A stretch of DNA of 15,424 nucleotides, taken from the NCBI GenBank assembly GCA_031279675.1, contig JAITIB010000107.1, positions 1 through 15,424 on the forward strand, in the 5' to 3' direction. Of the stretch, positions 6,528 to 15,385 are shown piece by piece. The translations under genes and the position numbers were made by a program. Source of the DNA: Puniceicoccales bacterium. Lineage in GTDB: Bacteria > Verrucomicrobiota > Verrucomicrobiia > Opitutales > UBA953. The notes below the pieces were generated by a model, which was not told the origin of the DNA, made no database searches, and worked only from the letters and a program-made list of their open reading frames with translations. How positions within the stretch are numbered: position 1 is the first letter of the stretch; every line of letters begins with the position of its first letter.

Positions 6528-9500
6528 TCAGAACCGGTTGCGCCAGGAAAGGTTCAGGTTCCAAGGAATGTCGTATTTTTCACCAAAGGCGGCCTCGTAG
6601 TTCAGGTGAAGCCCCGAAGTGGCGCTCATCTGCCAGGCAAGGTCAAGACCGACGATGGCGCGCAACCCGTTGGTTGTCGGAACATGGCGCACACTGTTGC
6701 CAACGGCATCACTGAGGCGGATGGCACCGCCCGAACCAAGTTGATACTGGGCACCGAGGGTGCCTCCGAGCTGGAGCCAGCTTTCTTCATTCACACTGAA
6801 ACGGACGCCGCCGCGCAGATCGGTGGCGAAGCGGTAAAGATCGCTGTCGGATGCCTTCACGCGCATGCCGTGCGAGGTGCCGAAATTTTCGGCAAAAATA
6901 TGAGCATAGTCAAAACGCATGGCAGGCTCGAGAAAGCAGCCCGTCCCCACGGTCGCACCGGCGGTGGCGCCAAGGTCCAAACGCTGTCCAATTTCCAGTG
7001 AGACACCGACGCCCATGTTGTCAAACTGCCCGTGCTGATCAAGGAGCGTGGACGGGATGCGGTATTCGTGATCGAAATACTGCCCCTTGATCGTGGCGTC
7101 GGCGTAAAGACCGCCGGCACCGGCATAGGTGGCGTAGAGGCCGCCGGAAATGGAGTCGGTGTCACTCTTGCTGCCAAGTCCGTCACGGAAGTCCCGCCGC
7201 GCCAAACCGTAGCCAAGGAAGGCGCCAAGATAAAGCTGCCCGTCGCCGAGGGTGAACGCCTTGTCCGCGCCAAGATCGCCGCCATATTGATGTTCCCGAA
7301 ACTTGGAGACGCCGGCTCCAAGGTGGGCGTTCACCTGCTGCCCACGGGCGCGCATCCAAAAGGAGAGATCGCCGGTGTCAGCGGCGGTGCCGCTGGTGGC
7401 ACGCAACTCGCCGAAACGTTTGGCGACGCTGTCCATCTGGGCAAACCAGGCGATGCTCATGGCACCGAGCGTTTCGGTAAGCACACGCGCCGAGGGGCTG
7501 GGGCCAATGACACGTGTGAGGGCATACCCTTTGCCATCCGCCGTGAGACCGATATCGTAGGTGTTCAGGACACCAAAAACTTCGCCGGTGATCGTCTCGT
7601 CCCCAGTAGTATCATTGGGCGCGGAGAGAACGACAATCCCTCCACCGAGATTGCCCGACAACCTCTCGTTTGTTGCTGTGAGCAGCAGATGGTGCGCGCC
7701 TTGGACTTGTCCGCCCACGACGATGCAGTCCGAGGGCGCCGAAGGGGCAAGATCCACGTCAAGGGCAAATCTGCTGTATTGCCCGGGAAGTTGCACGAGA
7801 TCGCCCGTGATGGTAAGTGTTTCCCCGGCATTGCGAAATCTGATGAGGCCACCGTTGGCGAGCGCGCCCCAAGTGGTATTGCCGAGAAGTGTGATCGTTC
7901 CATGATTGTTTACGGTGCCGGTGACGTTGCCCACGACAAAGCTGCCTTCAGTATTGTTCACGTCGCCAACAATTCTCTGTGCGGCAAAGCTGCCCAAATT
8001 GATCACGTTGCCAGTGACGGTGCCGGCAGTGAGACTGCCGTTGTTCACAATTTTTTCGAAGTTAACTTCGTTGTCGAAAACGACGACGGCGTTTTGGTCA
8101 ACCGTCAGGAGACCGGAGCCGGCATCATTAGGGTCGTAGAGTCCGACAATGGCTCCCCCGGCAAAGTTGTAGCTACCAGTCACCGTCATGGCACTAACGA
8201 TGACGCCTGCGTCCGCCACCTGGAAGTTGGACTGCAAATTGCCCTCGCCAAAGGTCACTGCATCGCCGTTGCAAAAGCTCTGGCCGGAAACATCACCACT
8301 CTTCCAACCATCGGAGCTCTCGTTTTCCCAAATGTGATCGCTGCCCGGGGATGCGTTCCAAGTCAGGGAAAGAGGGTTCGCGGCTTTGGTGGTAAGGACA
8401 AGGGAATTGCCATCTCCCGCGAGCGTCACTGCGCTTTGCAGGCGAAGATTGGGTCCGCTGCCGAGGGCAACCCCCTTGTAGGTGATGATCGAATCACTCA
8501 AATCCCCGGCGGCGAAAGTGCTGTCTCCCTGAACGGTCAGAAGGGTATAAGTGCCCTGCTGCCATGTGGTATTGGTCAAGGCAATGGTGTTGCTCCCGCC
8601 AACGCCAAAATCAACGTCGCCAAGGGAGTGGACACTGCTGGAAGTTCCGCTTTCACCAAGTTTAACACGCAAAGTAATGCCGTCGAGGCACCATTTATCG
8701 GAGCCCCCCAACGTGAGAACCCCAAAGGGGTCGGCTGCACTGCCAGGGGAGAGGATGGCGCGAGTGCCGTCGAAGACGCTACCAGAGGAAACGGCTGTGA
8801 CCGTTCCAGTCCCCGAAATCACGGCATTGGCGGCGAGCGCACAAGCTGTGTCCAAATGCAAGGTGCCGTTGCCCCCAACCTGTGTTGTGCCGTAAACGGT
8901 TCCTTTCATTACGATATCGCCCGCTGTGAGGTCGAGCGTGGCATTGGAGCCAAGCTCTCCAGCGAACGTCAATTCGCCCTCACCAGTCTTGCGAAGAATC
9001 CCCGTGCCGCCGACATTGCTTGAGAGCGTGACGGCATAGGATTGGGTATCGAAGGTGAGCGCCGCCACATCAGCGGCAAGACCTTCGGCGTTGAGGTCGA
9101 ACGACGTCGCATTGGAAAAAAAATCTCCGGCACCCGCCATGGCGCGAATCCCGCCGCCGTTGATATCAAAAGTGGCAACACCATTGCCAATTGTGAGATC
9201 TTCCACTTCGAGAACACCTCCAGAACGCAGTGTGAGCGTGCCGCAAGAGCCTGATTCCACGGCAATCCCAACGTTCGCTGCGGTTACCTTGCCTTTATTC
9301 TCGATGACCAGCCTGCCTTCACCCCAGCTACCAACGATAAGTTCATCGCAGACCTCCCAAGAGGAACCCTCTCCAGAAATGGTTGCCTCGCCCACCCCGA
9401 AAGCGGAAATCTCTTGAGAACTGCGTTCGCCCAAGGTGGCGTTCTTGGTGGACACAATACCGCCACTGCGAACATCCAAGCTTCCAGTGCCATAAGTGCC

Positions 9501-10733
9501 AAGGATGAGCTCGGAGTGCGCTGTCCACCTCCCCCCTTTTGCGACAATGACCGTGCCTTGGGCACCATCGTTGCCGCCAACCTTGGTGCATAGTTCTTCC
9601 TCGTACGTATTTGTCTCCACCGTGGCACCGTCCGTAATGAGCAGGGTGACGATGGAACGTCCGTAGGTGGCGACCGAGAGATTGTGTGTCATTGTCCACG
9701 AAGAGTCTGCGCCCGAGACAGTCACCGTGCCACCATCCAACATGCCGCTGTGGCTCGTGACCACGCCACCGTCCAAAATATCAAGAGTGGAGGTGATAAG
9801 TTCACCCTTCGCATTGTCATAGTGACCCAAGTTGACCGTGCTGCCCTCCAGAGTGGAGCCGGCCCCTTGGACAGTGACCGAGCTCCCGCTTACAGAATCA
9901 GGATTAGCGCCGATATTGACATCGCCACTAATAGCAGTGCCAAAATCCGAAGCAATCACACTGCCGCCATCCTTAATCAACAGCTGGCCAACACCGTTGT
10001 ATCCAACCCAAAAAGCGCCCACCGTTTCCAAAAGGGAATCAGTTCCAGAAACCTCCACTTCGCCACGTGAACCTGCGTAACGGGCAATTATGAAGGTATC
10101 GAGGAAGGCCTGCGCGGCAGTTACCTTGCCGCCATTTGTGATCTTCAGCACACCATGTCCGGACTCGCCGACGTAGAGATTGCGGAAGGAAGCGTCCCAC
10201 AGGGAGCCCACGCCATTCACGTAAACCGCGCCGATGGAGTCCGCAGCTTTCCCAATGATATTACTGGACCCAGTTCCCATGGAACTCACCTTGCCGCCAT
10301 TTGTGATTCTCAGCACACCCTCCCCGAACTCGCCGACGTGGAAAAGGTTGACGGAAGAATTCCACTTGGAATTCGCGCCATCCACGCAAACCTCGCCGTA
10401 AACGCCAACTGCCTTTCCGATGGCGTCAGTTGAACCCAATTGGTTGGTCGTCAACGTCGCACCGGTTTCAATCGTCAGAACGGAAGGCTCATTATCCTCA
10501 GCGGCACCGATGGATGCGTAAGTATAAGCACGGGTTTCGCCACCCCAGATTTTAAAAGCATTACCGGCAAGTTCAAGGGGCCCGGTCCCCTCCACTGGCA
10601 CCGCCACTGAGGACATCAAAACGGACGCTGCGGACAGAAACCGTCGCGCGCACGCACGCTTGTTATTGGGGCCCGTTTTCACGAGCGGTTTCGAAACCGT
10701 CACTGGTTTCATCGGGATGAGCTGTCTTTGCAT
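6528..10733 (-). CDS. Autotransporter outer-membrane protein with T5SS/PEP-CTERM-type repeats
   Basis: This is a type Va secreted surface protein of 1401 residues from the ATG at 10733 (a GTG at 10742 and an ATG at 10712 are also possible). The basic N-terminus with a modest hydrophobic segment (about 25-45) suggests a signal peptide. Residues about 85-535 form degenerate repeats of the kind GxLxIxNGGxV ... GxVxVxGxGSxW ... LxVGxxGxG, matching the T5SS/PEP-CTERM-associated repeat and expected to fold as a beta-helix. A less regular passenger follows to about 1060. A linker helix (ETLGAMSIAWFAQMDSVAKRF) leads into a beta-barrel (about 1122-1401) ending in aromatic F (WRNRF), the usual signal for barrel assembly. 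The gene has less C and more balanced G/C than its neighbours. Its ligand or function (adhesion, surface display) is unknown. About eight scattered cysteines in the passenger are unusual for this class. Confidence 0.9.
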   Translation of the reverse strand: MQRQLIPMKPVTVSKPLVKTGPNNKRACARRFLSAASVLMSSVAVPVEGTGPLELAGNAFKIWGGETRAYTYASIGAAEDNEPSVLTIETGATLTTNQLGSTDAIGKAVGVYGEVCVDGANSKWNSSVNLFHVGEFGEGVLRITNGGKVSSMGTGSSNIIGKAADSIGAVYVNGVGSLWDASFRNLYVGESGHGVLKITNGGKVTAAQAFLDTFIIARYAGSRGEVEVSGTDSLLETVGAFWVGYNGVGQLLIKDGGSVIASDFGTAISGDVNIGANPDSVSGSSVTVQGAGSTLEGSTVNLGHYDNAKGELITSTLDILDGGVVTSHSGMLDGGTVTVSGADSSWTMTHNLSVATYGRSIVTLLITDGATVETNTYEEELCTKVGGNDGAQGTVIVAKGGRWTAHSELILGTYGTGSLDVRSGGIVSTKNATLGERSSQEISAFGVGEATISGEGSSWEVCDELIVGSWGEGRLVIENKGKVTAANVGIAVESGSCGTLTLRSGGVLEVEDLTIGNGVATFDINGGGIRAMAGAGDFFSNATSFDLNAEGLAADVAALTFDTQSYAVTLSSNVGGTGILRKTGEGELTFAGELGSNATLDLTAGDIVMKGTVYGTTQVGGNGTLHLDTACALAANAVISGTGTVTAVSSGSVFDGTRAILSPGSAADPFGVLTLGGSDKWCLDGITLRVKLGESGTSSSVHSLGDVDFGVGGSNTIALTNTTWQQGTYTLLTVQGDSTFAAGDLSDSIITYKGVALGSGPNLRLQSAVTLAGDGNSLVLTTKAANPLSLTWNASPGSDHIWENESSDGWKSGDVSGQSFCNGDAVTFGEGNLQSNFQVADAGVIVSAMTVTGSYNFAGGAIVGLYDPNDAGSGLLTVDQNAVVVFDNEVNFEKIVNNGSLTAGTVTGNVINLGSFAAQRIVGDVNNTEGSFVVGNVTGTVNNHGTITLLGNTTWGALANGGLIRFRNAGETLTITGDLVQLPGQYSRFALDVDLAPSAPSDCIVVGGQVQGAHHLLLTATNERLSGNLGGGIVVLSAPNDTTGDETITGEVFGVLNTYDIGLTADGKGYALTRVIGPSPSARVLTETLGAMSIAWFAQMDSVAKRFGELRATSGTAADTGDLSFWMRARGQQVNAHLGAGVSKFREHQYGGDLGADKAFTLGDGQLYLGAFLGYGLARRDFRDGLGSKSDTDSISGGLYATYAGAGGLYADATIKGQYFDHEYRIPSTLLDQHGQFDNMGVGVSLEIGQRLDLGATAGATVGTGCFLEPAMRFDYAHIFAENFGTSHGMRVKASDSDLYRFATDLRGGVRFSVNEESWLQLGGTLGAQYQLGSGGAIRLSDAVGNSVRHVPTTNGLRAIVGLDLAWQMSATSGLHLNYEAAFGEKYDIPWNLNLSWRNRF
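9145..10500 (-). repeat. Repeat region encoding passenger beta-helix rungs
   Basis: The coding sequence is a series of degenerate repeats. Two neighbouring units are the most alike: the 20-base core ACCTTGCCGCCATTTGTGAT (plus strand) occurs at 10123-10142 and 10288-10307, exactly 165 bp (55 residues) apart, and similarity continues for dozens of bases. In protein, GVLRITNGGKV and GVLKITNGGKV mark the two copies. Units further toward the C-terminal side (for example around 9285, 9475 and 9965) are recognisable only at the protein level. Confidence 0.8.
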
Positions 10734-10997
10734 GGCTTGCACGAGTTAGTGGTTATGGATTTTGAGAAAAACGGACTCAGCTTTGCCAATCCGGCAAAAG
10801 CTTTGGGATTGGACAATAACGTTGTTGGGACAGAGGGCATCGTGGAGTTCTTTTGAAATAGCAACTGGAAAATCAAACGGGGATGCAAGCGGTTTGCCAG
10901 TGCCTTTCCGGTGCGTTTTTTGGGGGAAGCCCGGCGCGGCGTGTTTTTTCCTTTATCCCCGCGGGCAAATTCCCTTTCACATCCCGGCTCAATTCAC
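10734..10997. promoter_or_regulatory. Divergent spacer with presumed promoters for the autotransporter and rseP
   Basis: This 264-bp gap is richer in A and T than its surroundings, as expected for a two-way promoter region. I found no -35/-10 pair good enough to call on either strand. It contains one clear hairpin (10779-10802). Neither flanking start has a Shine-Dalgarno sequence. Confidence 0.4.
10779..10802 (-). promoter_or_regulatory. Hairpin in the presumed autotransporter leader
   Basis: The inverted repeat AGCTTTGCC (10779-10787) and GGCAAAAGCT (10793-10802) pairs with a single bulged A and a 5-base loop. On the autotransporter sense strand it lies about 45-70 bases before the ATG and is followed, about 10 bases on, by a run of five T. 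It may be a leader structure, an attenuator or a weak terminator. Function is unproven. Confidence 0.4.
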
Positions 10998-12833
10998 ATG
11001 AACTTCGACATCGGCAACATCCTCGGGGGTACCATCGGCATCTTCATCATAGTCCTCTTTTTCGGGGGCTCCATCTTTGTGCACGAACTCGGGCACTTCC
11101 TCGCCGCACGCAAACGGGGGCTGAAAATCGAGCGATTCTCCATCGGCTTTGGCCCGCGCATCCTCGGTTGGACGGGCAAGGACGGCGTTGACTACCGCAT
11201 CTCGCTCCTCCCGCTCGGGGGCTACGTGGCCCTTCCCCAAATGGCGGACATGCAGGGAATCGAGGGGGAAAATCAAACCAACCCCGACAGCCTCCCGCCC
11301 ATTTCTTACACGGACAAGGTGATCGTCGCCGTCATGGGCGTCGTGTTCAACGTGCTCTTCGCATTCGCCATCGCGTGCGTGCTCTGGGTCACAAAGATCC
11401 CCGTCCCCGCCAACTCCACCACAACCGTCATCGGGCACATCGACGCCACCCTCGCCGGGCAGGAAAAACCCAGCCCCGCGCGCGCCGCCGGGCTCCTCCC
11501 CGGGGACAAGATCCTCGCCATTGACGGCGAGCCCGTGGAGGACTTCACCCAAGTCATCCAAAAAATAAACCTCGGCTCCGGGCGCGACCCCCAAGGCAAC
11601 CCACAGGCAATCCTCACCATTGAGCGCAACGGGAAACGCATCGACCCCATCACGGTCAAACCCGAGAAAATCGACCTCAACCCCACCAGCGGCGACTCCG
11701 TGCGCCAGATCGGCATCGCCGCCGCCGGCGACATCATCATCGAAAGCCCCCTGCCCGGCACCCCCGCCGCACAGGCCGGACTCCAGCAAGGCGACCAACT
11801 CCTCGCCCTCAACGACACCCCCCTCCACTCCATCCGCCACCTGAGGCAACTCCTCGAAGTCAACGGCATCCAGCCCGTCAACCTCCGCCTGCGCACCGCC
11901 ACCGGCACCGAACGCACCACCACCCTCACCCCCAAGCTCCACACCGACACCGTCGAGCTTGCCCGCCTGAGCTTCACGGAACCCGGCGACGGCGACAACG
12001 CCCCCCCTCTCGCCCGCAAACTCCACCTCGTGCCCGTCCCCGACGACTACCTCAACCCCAAGCCCAACGCCCCCCGCGACAATCTCATGATCTGCGACAC
12101 CCTGCCCGCAAGCGCCGCGCACTCCGGCTCCCTCCGGCCCGGCACCATCCTCTCCGCGATCAACCTCCCCAAGCAAATCCTCGCCCTGCGCACCCCCGCC
12201 GAGCTCGTCGAAGCCATGAAGACACTCAAGCCCCGCGGCAACGGCACCGTCCCCGAAGCCGCCTTCTTTTTCAAAACACCCTCCGAGGGAAAAACCATCA
12301 TCCTCAGGAACGCCGGCGCGACCCTCGTCCCCGAGAAAAAACTCCCCCTCATCGGCGTCACCCACATGGAAAAAGCCGAGCTCGTGCGCCGCAACCCCAT
12401 CGAACAAATCCACTCCGCATTCCGCCTCACCATTGAAAGCCTGCGCAAACTCGTGGACCGCAACTCCGATGTCGGCCTCAACCACCTCATGGGCGTCATC
12501 TCCATCGCCAAGACCTACTACAGCAACGCCGACGACATCAAACGCATCCTCTGGTTCACCCTCATCATCAACATCAACCTCGCCCTCCTGAACATCCTCC
12601 CCCTCCCCGTGCTCGACGGCGGGCACATCCTCATCGCCACCGTTCAAAAAATCCTCGGACGCGCCCTCCCCCTCAAGCTCATCGCCACCGTCCAATACCT
12701 CTTCATCACCCTCTTCCTCCTCCTCATGGGCTACGTCCTCCTCAACGACGTCAAACGCTGCAGCGGCGACAACACCCTCGAACTCGGAAACAAAATCCAA
12801 AAACTCTACGTCCGCCCCCCCGCGCAACCCTGA
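10998..12833 (+). CDS. rseP: RseP-like site-2 zinc metalloprotease
   Basis: This is a membrane protease of the M50B family that cuts substrates inside the membrane; in E. coli RseP cleaves the anti-sigma factor RseA after DegS. It has 611 residues, against about 450 in E. coli. The zinc site H29-E-L-G-H33 lies in the first transmembrane segment (about 12-36). LPLGGYVALP (71-80) is the conserved membrane-associated loop, and a second transmembrane segment is at about 107-131. PDZ domains lie at about 145-225 and 240-310. Residues about 340-450 form an extra segment with a third PDZ-like core (ASAAHSGSLRPGTILSAIN). The third zinc ligand region NILPLPVLDGGH is at 532-543, then a last transmembrane segment. 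The ATG at 10998 was chosen because longer in-frame starts lack homologous sequence. leuC begins 39 bp downstream. The canonical neighbours dxr, cdsA and uppS are absent. Confidence 0.94.
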   Translation: MNFDIGNILGGTIGIFIIVLFFGGSIFVHELGHFLAARKRGLKIERFSIGFGPRILGWTGKDGVDYRISLLPLGGYVALPQMADMQGIEGENQTNPDSLPPISYTDKVIVAVMGVVFNVLFAFAIACVLWVTKIPVPANSTTTVIGHIDATLAGQEKPSPARAAGLLPGDKILAIDGEPVEDFTQVIQKINLGSGRDPQGNPQAILTIERNGKRIDPITVKPEKIDLNPTSGDSVRQIGIAAAGDIIIESPLPGTPAAQAGLQQGDQLLALNDTPLHSIRHLRQLLEVNGIQPVNLRLRTATGTERTTTLTPKLHTDTVELARLSFTEPGDGDNAPPLARKLHLVPVPDDYLNPKPNAPRDNLMICDTLPASAAHSGSLRPGTILSAINLPKQILALRTPAELVEAMKTLKPRGNGTVPEAAFFFKTPSEGKTIILRNAGATLVPEKKLPLIGVTHMEKAELVRRNPIEQIHSAFRLTIESLRKLVDRNSDVGLNHLMGVISIAKTYYSNADDIKRILWFTLIININLALLNILPLPVLDGGHILIATVQKILGRALPLKLIATVQYLFITLFLLLMGYVLLNDVKRCSGDNTLELGNKIQKLYVRPPAQP

Positions 12834-12872
12834 CCCGCCACCAACAACAACGCACCACCACCCGCGCATCAC

Positions 12873-14281
<1,409 letters not shown>

Positions 14282-14285
<4 letters not shown>

Positions 14286-14740
14286 AACACCACCACCTCC
14301 ACACCCCCCTCGGCCCCATGCACGCCACAACCGACCCCACCGGCGCCCTCACCACCCTGCGCTTCCACACCCCCAAGCACCCCGCCCCCAACCATCCCCA
14401 CACCCCCCACCCCGCACTCCAAAACCACCTCAACGCCTACTTCGCAAAAAAACACCCCGCCACCCCCCTCCCCATCCACCTCAACCCCCACGGCACCCCC
14501 TTCCAAAAAACCATCTGGGCACAACTCCAAAAAATCCCCCGCGGCACCACCACCACCTACAGCGCCATCGCCAACCAACACCCCCGCAAAACCTCGCCCC
14601 GCGCCACCGCCCAAGCCATTGCCCGCAACCCCATCCACATCCTCATCCCCTGCCACCGCGTCATCGGCGCCAACGGCACCCTCACAGGCTACGCCGCCGG
14701 CCTCGACAAAAAAACCGCCCTCCTCCAACTCGAACAATAA
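14282..14740 (+). CDS. ogt: Methylated-DNA--protein-cysteine methyltransferase (Ogt/MGMT)
   Basis: This suicide DNA-repair protein transfers alkyl groups from O6-alkylguanine to its own cysteine. It has 152 residues, within the range of Ogt-type enzymes. The active-site motif PCHRVIG is at 123-129 with acceptor C124. Family blocks are FQKTIWAQLQKIPRGTTTTYSAIA (74-97) and the helix-turn-helix region with the arginine finger, RATAQAIARNP (107-117). LTGYAAGLDKKTALLQLE follows as expected. The start ATG overlaps the leuC stop by 4 bp (ATGA), implying translational coupling. The first 70 residues are strikingly rich in His, Pro and Thr, and the usual N-terminal domain is reduced. That composition mirrors the extreme C content of the coding strand rather than any known function. 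Confidence 0.93.
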
Positions 14741-14772
14741 CCCACCCCTTCTCACGTGTGCGACAAAGCAAA

Positions 14773-14796
14773 TCCGGTGCGTGACCGCACAGGACA
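14773..14796 (+). repeat. Inverted-orientation copy of the left-end hairpin element
   Basis: The segment TCCGGTGCGTGACCGCAC followed by AGGACA is, over 24 bases, nearly the reverse complement of 39-62 in the left array (differing at one loop position) and also resembles 82-104. It keeps the stem GTGCG/CGCAC (14777-14781/14786-14790). The GTA-loop half of the unit is not present beside it. Confidence 0.7.
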
Positions 14797-14936
14797 ACGG
14801 ATGTGTTGAGAAACAAGCATTGCCGGAAAGCCGTGATGAGAAGGAGCAATCTCTTGGGCATACGTTCGGAAACGGGAGGACGGCGAGGGCGATGTCCGGC
14901 TTAGGCTCCGGGAAACCCGACGCATTGCCGCCGGAA

Positions 14937-14963
14937 TTTTCGCGCCTTTGCGTCTTCGCGTGA
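14937..14963. repeat. 8-bp periodic TTGCGYCT-like motif
   Basis: TTCGCGCCT, TTGCGTCT and TCGCGTGA follow one another as three degenerate 8-bp units. Stretches of this kind (a 'GCGCCTTTGCGTCTTTGCGTGA'-like word) occur between genes in many bacterial genomes, to my recollection, without an agreed function. On the minus strand it translates as AKTQRRE-like peptides, a common source of spurious gene calls. Confidence 0.45.
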
Positions 14964-15098
14964 GCCAAAGGGTGTTCAGGTTTTCCGCACTGCCTGAGGC
15001 GCGGCGCAACCGCCGGCACGGGATTGGAAATCGAGCTTGGAGAAAATCCAGTCGCGCAAATGCCGGCTCTGCGCGTGTTGCACGGGTGCACCCAGGCC

Positions 15099-15144
15099 AG
15101 CCCCCCAAGGGGCGTAAGGTGACAGCCCGGGGCAACGCCCCGGG
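15099..15144 (-). repeat. Two-hairpin CCCGGGGC repeat, copy 1
   Basis: Hairpin CCCGGGGC-AAC-GCCCCGGG (15126-15133/15137-15144) is joined by a short linker to GCCCC/GGGGC (15100-15104/15109-15113). Read on the minus strand, it matches the plus-strand copies at 15306 and 15386 in order and linker (CTGTCAC). This is a REP-like architecture; no transposase is nearby. Confidence 0.75.
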
Positions 15145-15208
15145 TTCCGAGCGCAGCGACAAGACCGGGCGCGAAGCGAACCGGACCAAATGTCCAACAC
15201 ACACACCA

Positions 15209-15283
15209 AGCCCTGAAAGGGCGTCACCGAACCAGCACGCCATGAACAAGGCGCCATTGAGTCCATTGCGCCCTTTCAGGGCT
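15209..15283. repeat. Inverted pair of 15-bp GCCCTGAAAGGGC hairpins
   Basis: AGCCCTGAAAGGGCG (15209-15223) and its exact reverse complement CGCCCTTTCAGGGCT (15269-15283) flank 45 bp. Each arm is itself a small hairpin (GCCCT/AGGGC with a 3-base loop). The pair could form one long stem or two separate ones. The paired inverted layout resembles BIME elements built of two REPs. Confidence 0.8.
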
Positions 15284-15305
15284 CGAAAATAAATGCGCCC
15301 CAAAA

Positions 15306-15350
15306 CCCGGGGCGTTGCCCCGGGCTATCGCATGGCGCCCCGTTGGGGCT
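15306..15350 (+). repeat. Two-hairpin CCCGGGGC repeat, copy 2
   Basis: A perfect stem CCCGGGGC/GCCCCGGG with loop GTT (15306-15313/15317-15324) is followed by the linker CTATCGCATG and a second stem GCCCC/GGGGC, also with loop GTT (15337-15341/15345-15349). Confidence 0.8.
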
Positions 15351-15385
15351 TCCCCGGTGCGCTTTTGCCCGCGCACACCATTGCC

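Noticed and set aside
7032..9023. A 663-codon open frame antisense to the autotransporter
   Set aside because: It has no recognisable domain, while the opposite strand encodes a coherent passenger and beta-barrel.
14752..15303. A possible minus-strand gene of 183 codons in the right-end non-coding region, and overlapping plus-strand frames
   Set aside because: The frames run through inverted repeats, translate into Arg/Ala/Leu-rich sequence with no domain, and resemble spurious genes often called in such repeats.
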